Positions 1 to 7,582 of a stretch of 8,377 nucleotides of DNA are shown piece by piece. The translations under genes and the position numbers were made by a program. The DNA lies in assembly GCA_003133815.1 (NCBI GenBank), contig PKZR01000234.1:9389-17765 (forward strand). The letters are read 5' to 3'. The first letter of the stretch is position 1, and each line of letters opens with the position of its first letter. Under the pieces are notes generated by a model, which had not been told where the DNA came from, made no database searches, and was given only the letters and a program-made list of their open reading frames with translations. The DNA is from Limisphaerales bacterium (lineage in GTDB: Bacteria; Verrucomicrobiota; Verrucomicrobiia; Limisphaerales; UBA11358).

Positions 1-1215
1 CAGCGCGAATTTCTCGCCGACGCCTCGTCCGTGCAGTTTACGAGAAATCCAGGTGGCATCACTGGCGCGCTGAAAAAAATCGGCGGACTCGGCGAAAACG
101 GCTCGCGCCTCAGCCACGCGCATTCGGAAGAATTGTCACACATGTTTTTCGGAAACGGTGTCAGCGAACCGTTCATCGGCCTGCTTGAAACACATCCGCC
201 GCTGCCGGATCGCATCCGCGTCTTCGATCCGAATTTCGACGGGAAATTTCCCTATGTCCGCTACGACGGCCTCGACCAAGCGCCCGCAGAAAATTCCCGG
301 CCAAGCCGTGCGCCGATGCCGAATCTTTTTGGCACGGTCGTTGGCGGTGCAATTCTCGCGTCGGACGACGATGAAGGCCCGCCGGTCATAAAAACGCGCC
401 ACGTTTTGCCAAACGTCGGCAATCCGACGCCGCTGCATCTGGAATACGCCGAGAAGCTGCGCGATTCGCTGCCGGATAATGTGAAGGCTGCCGCGCGCGA
501 ACCGCTCGATTCCGCCGCGCTAATTTTCGCGCTGCTTTTGAGCGCGGACGAAAAAGATCGCGCCGCGCAAATCACGGAAATCTCAAAACGTTTCTCGACG
601 GAAGTTTCCGACAAGGCCGTCGCGCTGTTTCCCGACGTTTCCGCCATCGCGACCCACGCGCATCTGCCCGTCATCAATATAGCGCTGGGCGCGTTGAAAC
701 AATTAAGCGCGGGGGATTACCAGAAATTTTCGCAAACGATGCAATGGCTCATTGAAAGCGACGGCAAGATTGAATTGTTTGAATTCGTCCTGCAAAAAAT
801 TGTGCTGCGGAATCTGGATTCGCAATTCAACGGCCCCAAAAAAACCGTGGTCCAATTTTATACGATCAAGCCGCTGGTGACGGATTGCGCCGTGGTTCTT
901 TCCGCGCTTGCAAACGTGGGCAGCGACGATGGCGCTGAAATCGAAAAGGCTTTCGAAACCGGCGCTCCGTATCTGCGCGCGCCAGACGGCATGGATTTGA
1001 ATTTGCTGCCGAAGGAAAATTGCGGAGTGAGCGAAATTGATGCTGCGCTCAGCCGGCTCGCGCAAGCCGTTCCGATCATCAAGAAAAACTTGATTGAAGC
1101 CTGCATCCACGTTGTCGGCGCGGATGGCGTGATTGTGGAAAGCGAGGCCGAACTGCTTCGCGCCATTTCCGATACTCTTGATTGCCCGATGCCGCCATTT
1201 GTGGCAGCATCTTAG
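1..1215 (+). CDS. M48-family zinc metallopeptidase, C-terminal part (5' end outside window)
   Basis: The reading frame is open from the first base, so this is the 3' part of a gene; 404 residues are visible. It begins with QREFLADASS. In M48 (HtpX/Ste24-like) peptidases the Glu of such an E-F-x-A-D segment is the third zinc ligand, and the HExxH helix would lie upstream of the window. The following NPGGITGALKKI segment and the ETHPPLPDRI motif (HPP at residues 65-67) are also typical of the family. The next 300 or so residues are a soluble, mostly helical extension. Its last 40 residues (about 363-401, with GADGVIVESEAELLRAI) resemble the acidic TerB-like tail found on some large M48 membrane proteases. 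The likely role is membrane-associated proteolysis or protein quality control; the substrate is unknown. The stop lies 8 bp before the next start, so co-transcription is possible. The family call is firm; the tail's role is inference. Confidence 0.85.
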   Translation, partial: QREFLADASSVQFTRNPGGITGALKKIGGLGENGSRLSHAHSEELSHMFFGNGVSEPFIGLLETHPPLPDRIRVFDPNFDGKFPYVRYDGLDQAPAENSRPSRAPMPNLFGTVVGGAILASDDDEGPPVIKTRHVLPNVGNPTPLHLEYAEKLRDSLPDNVKAAAREPLDSAALIFALLLSADEKDRAAQITEISKRFSTEVSDKAVALFPDVSAIATHAHLPVINIALGALKQLSAGDYQKFSQTMQWLIESDGKIELFEFVLQKIVLRNLDSQFNGPKKTVVQFYTIKPLVTDCAVVLSALANVGSDDGAEIEKAFETGAPYLRAPDGMDLNLLPKENCGVSEIDAALSRLAQAVPIIKKNLIEACIHVVGADGVIVESEAELLRAISDTLDCPMPPFVAAS

Positions 1216-1223
1216 AAACAATC

Positions 1224-3365
1224 ATGCAATTCACACGCAGGCATTTTATCAAGACGACCGGCGCGGCGGGACTGACTCTGGCTGCTGCCCCGGCCTTTTC
1301 AATCGGAGCGCCGTCGTCTGGCATTGACCGCCGCGCGCTCGTGCAACGGCACAATCCCGACATCGCCAAGCTCGACCCGTTTTCCGCCCTTTCGGTTGGC
1401 AACGGCGAGTTCGCGTTTACGGCGGACGTGACCGGTTTGCAAACATTCAGCGCCGAATGCGAAAAAGATTTTCCGCTCTGCACCATGTCGCATTGGGGAT
1501 GGCATTCTTTTCCCGCGCCCGACGGAATTCGCCGCGAAGATTATCGCTTCAAGGATTTCGACGTCTATGGCCGCAAAGTCGGCTATGCGACAAGTTCGAC
1601 CGGACAGGAAGCGTTGTTCAACTGGATGCGCGAAAATCCGCACGGGCTGCACCTGGGCCGCGTTGCGTTTGAATTCAAAAAGTCCGACGGTTCGGCGGCA
1701 ACGCCGGACGACTTGAAAAATTGCCGGCAGATTTTGGATTTGTGGAGCGGTTTGATTGACAGCCGTTTTGAATTTGAAGGACAGATTGTTCAAGTCCAAA
1801 CCTGCTGCCATCCCGAATTGGATGCGATTGCCTTGCGCGTCGAATCGCCGCTGCTGGCGGATGGCCGGGTCAAGATCCTGATCGCCTTTCCCTACGGCTC
1901 GCCGGAAATGGCCACGGCGGACTGGACAAAGCCGGACCGGCACACGACGAAATTAAATCGTTCCGGCGAAAACCGCGCGGACTTCGGGCGGAAATTGGAC
2001 GACGATGCTTATTTTGCCGCCCTGGAATGGTCGCGCGGCGCGGTGCTCGATCAAAAATCGGCGCATGAGTTTTTGCTGGCCGCCAATTCCGGCAGCCTGG
2101 AATTGGTCTGCGCATTTTCGCCGAAATCGTTGCCGGAAAAACTGCCGGGCTTTGGCGTCACGCAATCCGCGAGCGCCGCGCATTGGGAGAATTTCTGGAA
2201 CAATGGCGGCGCGATTGACTTGAGCGCAAGCACCGATCCCCGCGCCCAGGAAGTGGAGCGGCGCATCGTCCTCTCGCTTTACAATACCGCGATTCATTGC
2301 GCCGGTTCGCTGCCGTCGCAGGAAACCGGGCTGCTGTTCAATTCATGGTATGGAAAATTCCACCTCGAAATGCACTGGTGGCACAGCGCCCACTTCGTGG
2401 CGTGGAACCGCTTTCCCTTGTTTGAAAACAGCCTCGGGCTTTACGAGCGCATCCTGCCGCTCGCCCGCGCCACCGCCGCACGTCAGGGCTACAGCGGCGC
2501 GCGCTGGCCGAAAATGATCGGGCCGGACGGACTTGATTCGCCGTCGCCCGTCGCGCCGCTCCTGGTCTGGCAGCAGCCGCATCCGATTTATTACGCGGAA
2601 CTTTGCTACCGGCAGCAGCCGGATAAAAAAACATTGGAACGCTGGCAGGAAATTGTTTTTGAAGGGGCGGAGTTCATGGCGTCCTACGCGCACTTCGTCG
2701 AAGACCGGAAACAATTCGTCCTCGGCCCGCCGATGAAGACCGTTTCCGAAAACGCCGACACTTTGACGACCATCAATCCGACGTTCGAGCTGGCCTACTG
2801 GCGTTTCGGATTGCGGGTTGCGCAAACCTGGCGCGAACGGCTTGGCCTCGCGCGCGATCCGAAATGGGATTTGGTCTTGAAAAACCTTTCGCCGCTGCCG
2901 GTGCAGGACGGGCTTTATCTGATGCAGGAAAACATGCCGGACACCTACACGAAATGGAACTGGGAGCATCCCGCGCTGCTCGGCGCGTTCGGGGTGCAGC
3001 CCGGCGACGGCGCGGACGCGGAAACAATGCGGCGAACCGTCCGGCGCGTGATGGAAGTCTGGCAATGGGACCGTGCGTGGGGCTGGGATTTTCCGATGGC
3101 CGCGCTGGCCGCCGCGCGCTCGGGCGAACCCGGCCTGGCCGTGGATGCGCTGCTGATCAGCTCGGTTAAAAACCGCCGCCATCCGAACGGCCACATTTAT
3201 CAGCGCGAAAATCTTCCGGCCTACCTGCCGGCCAACGGCGGACTGCTGGCGGCGACGGCGATGATGGCCGCCGGCTGGACCAACGGCCCCTCCACGGATG
3301 CGCCCGGTTTTCCAACCGACGGCAAATGGTCGGTGCGGCACGAAGGTTTGAAACAGTGGATGTGA
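1224..3365 (+). CDS. Tat-exported six-hairpin glycosidase (GH65/GH95-like)
   Basis: The protein has 713 residues. I chose the ATG at 1224 over the in-frame ATG at 1182, because 1182 lies inside the upstream gene and would bury the signal peptide. From 1224 the protein opens MQFTRRHFIKTTGAAG, a twin-arginine (Tat) signal with RR at residues 5-6, a hydrophobic A/L-rich stretch and probable cleavage near residue 30. The N-terminal half looks beta-rich (about 35-320). The C-terminal half looks like an (alpha/alpha)6 barrel, with WYGKFHLEMHWWH (E382 a candidate general acid, by analogy with the acidic position in GH65-type barrels), RWPKMIGPDG (about 427-436), ENMPDTYTKWNWEHP and YLPANGGLLAA near the end. 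The substrate and exact CAZy family cannot be told from sequence alone. It probably acts in the periplasm or outside the cell on polysaccharide fragments. Its stop overlaps the start of the GH16 gene, implying a shared transcript. No Shine-Dalgarno is evident. Confidence 0.8.
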   Translation: MQFTRRHFIKTTGAAGLTLAAAPAFSIGAPSSGIDRRALVQRHNPDIAKLDPFSALSVGNGEFAFTADVTGLQTFSAECEKDFPLCTMSHWGWHSFPAPDGIRREDYRFKDFDVYGRKVGYATSSTGQEALFNWMRENPHGLHLGRVAFEFKKSDGSAATPDDLKNCRQILDLWSGLIDSRFEFEGQIVQVQTCCHPELDAIALRVESPLLADGRVKILIAFPYGSPEMATADWTKPDRHTTKLNRSGENRADFGRKLDDDAYFAALEWSRGAVLDQKSAHEFLLAANSGSLELVCAFSPKSLPEKLPGFGVTQSASAAHWENFWNNGGAIDLSASTDPRAQEVERRIVLSLYNTAIHCAGSLPSQETGLLFNSWYGKFHLEMHWWHSAHFVAWNRFPLFENSLGLYERILPLARATAARQGYSGARWPKMIGPDGLDSPSPVAPLLVWQQPHPIYYAELCYRQQPDKKTLERWQEIVFEGAEFMASYAHFVEDRKQFVLGPPMKTVSENADTLTTINPTFELAYWRFGLRVAQTWRERLGLARDPKWDLVLKNLSPLPVQDGLYLMQENMPDTYTKWNWEHPALLGAFGVQPGDGADAETMRRTVRRVMEVWQWDRAWGWDFPMAALAAARSGEPGLAVDALLISSVKNRRHPNGHIYQRENLPAYLPANGGLLAATAMMAAGWTNGPSTDAPGFPTDGKWSVRHEGLKQWM

Positions 3366-4240
3366 GCAAAGTCAGATCAAACCTCGGCGGACTGTTTTTA
3401 TTTGCCGCCATCCTCAGTCTCGCCGTATCGGCAAACTGCGCCGGGACGGATTCCGCATCGTTGCCGTCTGATGATTCCACAAACGAATGGAAACTGGTCT
3501 GGCATGATGAGTTCGACACAAATGGCCCACCGAATCCGGCGAACTGGAATTACGAAAACGGCTTCGTCCGCAACAATGAACTGCAATGGTATCAGCCGGA
3601 AAACGCCTTTTGCACGAATGGCCTCCTCGTCATCGAGGCAAGGCGGGAGCACAAGCCGAATCCCAGTTACGTCACCAACGTCGTGAATTGGAGGACGGGT
3701 CGCGAATGGATTGATTACACGTCCGCCAGCATCACCTCACGCCGGCTGCAAGAATTCACCTATGGCAAGTTCGAGATGCGCGCGCGCATCGACACGCGGC
3801 TCGGAAGCTGGCCGGCGTTCTGGACGCTTGGCGCGACACCGGGCATCGGCTGGCCCGCATGCGGCGAGGTGGACATTATGGAGTTTTATACCAACGTCGT
3901 CCTGGCCAACGTCGCCTACAGTCTCGGTGGAAAAGCCGTCTGGTCATCCCCCAGAAAATCCATCGCCGAACTCGGCGGCGATGCGTGGGCGAAGGAGTTT
4001 CACATCTGGACGATGGATTGGGAGACAAACAAAATTGACCTGCTGCTCGACGGCAGGTTGATGAACCATTTCAATCTTGCCACCGCCGATGGGTCGGATC
4101 GCGGCAACCCGTTTCATGCGCCGGTTTATTTCATCTTGAACGAAGCCATCGGCGGCACGCGCGGCGGCGACCCCTCGCAAACACAGTTTCCCATCCGCTA
4201 CGAGATTGACTGGGTGCGCGTGTATCAACACGGTCGTTAG
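3362..4240 (+). CDS. Secreted GH16 beta-glucanase (laminarinase/lichenase-like)
   Basis: I placed the start at GTG 3362, which overlaps the TGA of the upstream gene (GTGA) in a typical coupling arrangement and gives 292 residues. An in-frame ATG at 3326 would overlap that gene by 40 bp and add a charged leader before the signal peptide; GTG 3356 is also possible. The signal peptide is VRSNLGGLFLFAAILSLAVSA, with cleavage probably after residue 24 or 27. The GH16 jelly roll runs from WKLVWHDEFD (43-52) to the last residues, YEIDWVRVYQ. The catalytic signature is GEVDIMEF, with nucleophile E169, assisting D171 and acid/base E174, which matches the E-x-D-x-x-E pattern of GH16. YGKFEMRARI and WPAFWTLG (from W150) form the usual core strands. 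It should hydrolyse beta-1,3 or mixed beta-1,3/1,4 glucan, though GH16 also includes galactan and carrageenan enzymes. Length is normal for a single-domain enzyme with no binding module. Confidence 0.92.
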   Translation: MSKVRSNLGGLFLFAAILSLAVSANCAGTDSASLPSDDSTNEWKLVWHDEFDTNGPPNPANWNYENGFVRNNELQWYQPENAFCTNGLLVIEARREHKPNPSYVTNVVNWRTGREWIDYTSASITSRRLQEFTYGKFEMRARIDTRLGSWPAFWTLGATPGIGWPACGEVDIMEFYTNVVLANVAYSLGGKAVWSSPRKSIAELGGDAWAKEFHIWTMDWETNKIDLLLDGRLMNHFNLATADGSDRGNPFHAPVYFILNEAIGGTRGGDPSQTQFPIRYEIDWVRVYQHGR

Positions 4241-4408
4241 AACCGGAAAGTCACGCAGCGGTTAAAGCCAAATATCCCGTCTTGTGGATTCCGGTCGGAT
4301 AACGTAGTCTTTGACACCCCATGCAGTCTAACCGGCGTGTTTTTTCGATGCGCTAATGGAAGGCGACGTGGGGCTGTTACAAGCAAAAATTAAAAACAAA
4401 AAAACCAT

Positions 4409-4831
4409 ATGAACATTAGCAAATTCACAAAAATCCTGCTCGGCGCAGTCCTGCTGACCGGCTCACTCGTTCAAGCGCAGGCGGACGACAAAAAGGTGGA
4501 TCCCACTGGAACCTACATTTGGACCATGCCGGGCCGCAACGGTGGCCCGGATAGAACAAACACGCTGGTGCTGAAGCTGGACGGCGACAAATTGACCGGT
4601 AGCGTGGCATCACCCGGACGTGGCGGCGCGGCTCCCACGCCCGTTGACATCACCGACGGCAAGGTCACCGGCTCGGATATTTCGTTCAACGTGGTGCGCA
4701 CCTTCAACGACAACTCTATGACGAACAAGTATTCCGGCACGATCGCGGACGGTTCCATCAAGGGCAAGATTGAATCCGAACGGAATGGCCAGCCCATGTC
4801 CCGCGATTGGAACGCCACGCTCCAGAAATAG
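4409..4831 (+). CDS. Small secreted beta-rich protein of unknown function
   Basis: The protein has 140 residues. A clear Sec signal peptide (MNISKFTKILLGAVLLTGSL, cleavage after A-Q-A at residue 25) leaves a mature chain of about 115 residues. The mature part alternates short strands and turns: TGTYIWTMPGRNG, NTLVLKLDGDKLTGSV, GSDISFNVVRTF, NKYSGTIADGSIKGKIE, then SRDWNATL. This reads like a small beta-barrel or sandwich. I recall similar short secreted proteins, with an LKLDGDKLTG-type strand and a C-terminal RDW, from Verrucomicrobia and Planctomycetes genomes, but I know of no assigned function. It sits alone: 168 bp separate it from the GH16 gene, and a strong terminator follows. The leader is A-rich (aaaaacaaaaaaacc) with no Shine-Dalgarno. 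It has no enzyme motif and no cysteine in the mature chain. Confidence 0.8.
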   Translation: MNISKFTKILLGAVLLTGSLVQAQADDKKVDPTGTYIWTMPGRNGGPDRTNTLVLKLDGDKLTGSVASPGRGGAAPTPVDITDGKVTGSDISFNVVRTFNDNSMTNKYSGTIADGSIKGKIESERNGQPMSRDWNATLQK

Positions 4832-4861
4832 CCCGGCGACACCATTTCAATTCAACATATT

Positions 4862-4894
4862 GCGCGCAGCCGAAAGGTTGCGCGCTTTTGTTTT
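4862..4894 (+). terminator. Rho-independent terminator after the small secreted protein gene
   Basis: The arms GCGCGCAGCC (4862-4871) and GGTTGCGCGC (4876-4885) form a 10-bp stem with one G-U pair, closed by a stable GAAA tetraloop (4872-4875). TTTTGTTTT follows (4886-4894). It starts 30 bp after the stop at 4831 and ends 27 bp before the transporter start. It therefore separates the transcript of the secreted protein from the transporter-xseA unit. Confidence 0.9.
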
Positions 4895-4921
4895 CACCGC
4901 GACCGGCTATTCTCCACACGA

Positions 4922-6139
4922 ATGTTTAGAACGATTCGCACGGCGGAATACTTCGAGTTGGTGGGGCTGTTTTTCATCCAATGGATGGCGATGAGCATCT
5001 GGTTCGTGCCGCTGGGACCGATTTTGGATGCGCATGGACTGGGCGCGATTAAGCCCTTCGCCTTCGCCGCATCGGCGGTGGCCGCCTTCGTTTCGCCGCT
5101 GATTTTCGGCGCGATGGCCGACCGCCACGCCTCGCCCGTGAAGGTCCTGCGCGGGCTGACCGCCGCGACCGCCGCCGCGATGCTGCTGGCCACGTGTAGC
5201 ATCCGGCAACACTGGCCGCCGGGCGTAGTGCTGGTGCTAATCCAGTTGCTCATGCTCTGCTCCGCGCCCACGGCGAGCATCTGCACAAGCATCGTTTTTG
5301 CGCGCCTGAAAAACTCCCAGCGCCAGTACGGCCCAATCCGCGCCACGGGAACCTTCGGCTGGATGTGCGGCTGCTGGCTGGTGAGCGCGCTGAATGCGGA
5401 CACCTCCGTGCTGGCGGGCTATGCTGGCGCAACCATTTGGCTCGCACTCGCGGCGTTCACATTTTTTCTGCCAGACGTGCCGCCGCCGAAATTTGCCGGG
5501 CGACCCACATGGCGGCAGCGCTTCGGGTGGGACGCCCTCGTGCTGCTGAAAAATCCTGATCACCGCGTCGTGTTCATCACCGCCGCGCTGTTCAGCATCC
5601 CGCTCGCGGCATTTTTTCCCATCACGCCGCTGCACCTGCAACAGCTCGGGTTCCAGCACACCTCCGCGTGGATGTCGCTGGGGCAGGTCAGCGAAATCAT
5701 CGCCATGTTCACACTGGCCGGACTGTTCGCGCGGATGCGGTTGAAATGGATTTTTGCCGCCGGGCTGGGGTTTGGACTCCTGCGCTTCAGCCTGTGCGCT
5801 ATGAACAGCAAGATGTGGCTGTTGCTCGGTGTGGGTCTGCACGGATTTTCCTACGCGTTTTATTTCATCACCGCTCAGATTTATCTGGACGAACGCGTGG
5901 ACCCGGCGTGGCGCACGCGGGCGCAGGCGCTGTTTTCCCTGATGACGAATGGCGTGGGCAACCTCATTGGCTACCTTGGCACGGGCTGGTGGTTTGCGGT
6001 GTGCGCGAAATCCGGCGGGACGCAATGGCCACTGTTCTGGGGCGGGCTGGTGGCGGTGGTGGCAGTGGTGATGGTTTATTTTCTGGCTGCGTATCGGGGG
6101 AAAAGTTCACAATCGGCAACCAGAACAAATATTTATTGA
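4922..6139 (+). CDS. MFS transporter, nucleoside:H+ symporter-like
   Basis: The protein has 405 residues and about twelve hydrophobic segments, normal for a major facilitator permease of the inner membrane. An N-terminal helix (residues about 12-32, ELVGLFFIQWMAMSIWFVPL) follows a short polar leader. GAMADRHASPVKVLRG is the cytosolic loop 2-3, with the usual G-x-x-(A/S)-D-R pattern. IRATGTFGW (139-147) and TNGVGNLIG (342-350) correspond to conserved stretches of the NupG/XapB-type group (Pfam Nuc_H_symport). This suggests proton-coupled uptake of a nucleoside or similar small molecule. Some members near glycosidase genes may carry sugars, so the substrate stays open. The ATG at 4922 begins the first natural helix unit and lies 27 bp after the terminator T-tract, so its promoter must be very close or overlap the terminator. 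The TGA overlaps the xseA ATG by one base. Confidence 0.82.
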   Translation: MFRTIRTAEYFELVGLFFIQWMAMSIWFVPLGPILDAHGLGAIKPFAFAASAVAAFVSPLIFGAMADRHASPVKVLRGLTAATAAAMLLATCSIRQHWPPGVVLVLIQLLMLCSAPTASICTSIVFARLKNSQRQYGPIRATGTFGWMCGCWLVSALNADTSVLAGYAGATIWLALAAFTFFLPDVPPPKFAGRPTWRQRFGWDALVLLKNPDHRVVFITAALFSIPLAAFFPITPLHLQQLGFQHTSAWMSLGQVSEIIAMFTLAGLFARMRLKWIFAAGLGFGLLRFSLCAMNSKMWLLLGVGLHGFSYAFYFITAQIYLDERVDPAWRTRAQALFSLMTNGVGNLIGYLGTGWWFAVCAKSGGTQWPLFWGGLVAVVAVVMVYFLAAYRGKSSQSATRTNIY

Positions 6140-7518
6140 TGAGCAAATCGAAATCTCAATGGGACTTCGGCGAGCTGTTCACGCCGGAACAGACGCGCAA
6201 GGTCTTGTCCGTGTCGGAGCTGACACAGCAGGTTCGCGGATTGCTGGAGAAACAGGTCGGGTCAATCTGGGTCAGCGGCGAGGTTACGAACCTGCGGGCA
6301 CAGTCTTCCGGCCACATGTATTTCACGCTCAAGGACACGGCGTCGCAGTTGAGCTGCGTACTTTTCAGCCGCGAGAAGGTGCAGCATCGCGAACTGCTCG
6401 CGGACGGGCAGAAGGTGTTGCTGCAAGGCGAGGTGACGGTATATGAGGCGCGCGGGCAATATCAATTGATTGTGCGCGCGGTGGAGTTGCAGGGCGTCGG
6501 CGCGCTGCAAATTCAATTTGAGAAATTAAAACAAAAGCTCGCGGCGGAGGGATTGTTCGCTCCGGAACGGAAACGTCCGCTGCCGGAATATCCGCAGCGC
6601 ATCGGCCTCGTGACATCGCCGACGGGTGCGGCGATCCGCGACGTGCTCCATGTGGTGCAGCGCAGAAATCCGGGTCTGGAAATCATCCTTGCGCCGTGCC
6701 GCGTGCAAGGGCAGGGGGCGGCGGAGGAAATTGCGGCGGGGATTCGGCTACTGAATAAATTTTCTGTAGCGGCGGTCTATGACCGCCGATTATCTGACGA
6801 CGATTTACGGCGGTCGCAGACCGCCGTTACAAATAAATTGGATTTAATTCTGATCACCCGCGGTGGCGGTTCGCTGGAGGATTTGTGGGCGTTCAACGAG
6901 GAAGCCGTGGCGCGCGCGATTTTTGAATCTGCCATACCCGTCGTGTCGGCTGTCGGGCATGAGATAGATTTCACAATAGCGGATTTTGTGGCGGACGTGC
7001 GCGCGGCCACGCCCAGCGCGGCGGCGGAAATTATCACGGAAGGAATGTTTGCGAGCCGCGAATTCGTGGTGGATGCGCCGCTGCGCCTGCGCCAGATCGC
7101 CCGGCGGCAACTGGCGCGCGCATCAGAAAATTTTGATTCGCTTACCGGAAGATTATCCCGGCTGCATCCACGCCGACGGCTGGACGAATCATTTCAGCGG
7201 CTCGACGATTTGCAGTCGGGCCTGCTGCGCGGCTTGAAGTCCGGCGTGCGCGGCCGCGCGGTGTCGCTGGAGAACCTGTCGGGAAGATTTCTGCGCGTCC
7301 GCCCGGCGCAGTTGTTGAAGCGGCGGCGGGAAACGTTGCGGCAACTGGAGCATCAATTGAACCTGCTCGGCCCGGAACAGGTCTTGTCGCGCGGCTACTC
7401 TATCACCACGGATGCGGCGAGCGGGGAAGTGCTGCGCGACGCGGCGCAGGTGAAAGCCGGGCAGAAATTAAAGACGCGCTTGAAACAGGGCGAAGTCATC
7501 AGCCGGGCGGAGAAGTGA
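6139..7518 (+). CDS. xseA: Exodeoxyribonuclease VII large subunit with an in-frame palindromic insertion
   Basis: The start is ATG 6139 (MSKSKSQWDF), sharing one base with the transporter's TGA; the upstream in-frame extension lies wholly inside the transporter gene. The product is 459 residues. The N-terminal OB-fold spans about 22-120 (VLSVSELTQQV, IWVSGEV at 43-49, GHMYFTLKD at 58-66). The catalytic domain has RIGLVTSPTGAAIRD (154-168), TRGGGSLEDLW (240-250) and GHEID (273-277) followed by DVRAATPSAAAE. A long helical or coiled-coil region follows, then LSRGYS (416-421) in the conserved C-terminal strand. With the small subunit XseB it degrades single-stranded DNA to oligonucleotides in the cytoplasm. 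Residues 208-233 are foreign to the family and come from a palindromic element. Without them the protein is 433 residues and reads IRLLNK-LDLILITRGGG, a normal join. No xseB follows in this window. Confidence 0.96.
   Translation: MSKSKSQWDFGELFTPEQTRKVLSVSELTQQVRGLLEKQVGSIWVSGEVTNLRAQSSGHMYFTLKDTASQLSCVLFSREKVQHRELLADGQKVLLQGEVTVYEARGQYQLIVRAVELQGVGALQIQFEKLKQKLAAEGLFAPERKRPLPEYPQRIGLVTSPTGAAIRDVLHVVQRRNPGLEIILAPCRVQGQGAAEEIAAGIRLLNKFSVAAVYDRRLSDDDLRRSQTAVTNKLDLILITRGGGSLEDLWAFNEEAVARAIFESAIPVVSAVGHEIDFTIADFVADVRAATPSAAAEIITEGMFASREFVVDAPLRLRQIARRQLARASENFDSLTGRLSRLHPRRRLDESFQRLDDLQSGLLRGLKSGVRGRAVSLENLSGRFLRVRPAQLLKRRRETLRQLEHQLNLLGPEQVLSRGYSITTDAASGEVLRDAAQVKAGQKLKTRLKQGEVISRAEK
6754..6761 (+). 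repeat. Left target-site duplication of the xseA element (AATAAATT)
   Basis: This is one copy of the 8-bp direct repeat flanking the palindromic element; it encodes the N-K before the insertion. Three bases (TTC) lie between it and the element's TGTA terminus. An AT-only octamer repeated exactly on both sides of an element in GC-rich coding DNA is unlikely by chance. Confidence 0.7.
6762..6831 (+). mobile_element. Twin-hairpin palindromic element (MITE/REP-like) inserted in frame in xseA
   Basis: The outer inverted arms are 23 nt each (6765-6787 and 6809-6831), match at 20 of 23 positions, and have termini TGTARC...GYTACA. Each arm is itself a hairpin: GGCGGTC-TAT-GACCGCC (6771-6787) and GGCGGTC-GCA-GACCGCC (6809-6825). 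A 21-nt spacer separates the arms. The flanks carry an 8-bp direct repeat, AATAAATT. No protein is encoded by the element itself, so it would need to be moved by an enzyme in trans. In xseA it encodes about 24 charged residues, including AVYDRR and RRSQTAV. The three bases between the left repeat and the left terminus are included in the element here. Confidence 0.85.
6832..6839 (+). repeat. Right target-site duplication of the xseA element (AATAAATT)
   Basis: This is the second copy of the octamer and directly abuts the element's TACA terminus. Collapsing the two copies and removing the 70-bp element restores an uninterrupted xseA reading frame (LLNK-LDLIL). Confidence 0.7.
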
Positions 7519-7552
7519 TCGGTATCCCTGTTGCGCTTGTGAAACTTTTCAC

Positions 7553-7582
7553 TTGCTCCTGATCACCAAGATTGCTTATACT
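7553..7582 (+). promoter_or_regulatory. Candidate sigma70-type promoter upstream of the 21-bp repeat array
   Basis: The -35-like hexamer is TTGCTC (7553-7558; 3 of 6 to consensus), the spacer is 18 bp, and the -10 hexamer is TATACT (7577-7582; 5 of 6). It lies 34 bp past the xseA stop, and its -10 ends 25 bp before the ATG at 7608. A transcript from about 7589 would run through the array. The -35 is weak and sigma70 consensus use in this organism is assumed, so this is only a candidate. Confidence 0.35.

Noticed and set aside
2343..3341. Long antisense frame of 332 codons opposite the glycosidase gene
   Set aside because: Its composition is Arg-, Pro- and Gly-rich with no domain, typical of the shadow of a GC-rich coding strand.
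4241..4263. AACCG...CGGTT as a terminator after the GH16 gene
   Set aside because: A 5-bp stem with a 13-nt loop and no T-tract is not convincing.
4311..4340. TTGACA (4311-4316) as the -35 of a promoter for the gene at 4409
   Set aside because: No TATAAT-like hexamer occurs at 15-19 bp spacing; the sequence there is GC-rich (ccggcgtg). TCTAAC at 4327 is too close.
4884..4913. Transporter promoter with TATTCT (4908-4913) as -10
   Set aside because: No acceptable -35 exists at the right spacing; that position falls in the terminator stem and T-tract.
5668..6138. N-terminal extension of xseA
   Set aside because: The extension lies wholly in another frame of the transporter gene and has no homology to XseA; the family N-terminus fits ATG 6139.
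7539..7552. Hairpin GTGAAA-CT-TTTCAC as the xseA terminator
   Set aside because: The stem is short and AT-rich, and no T-run follows.
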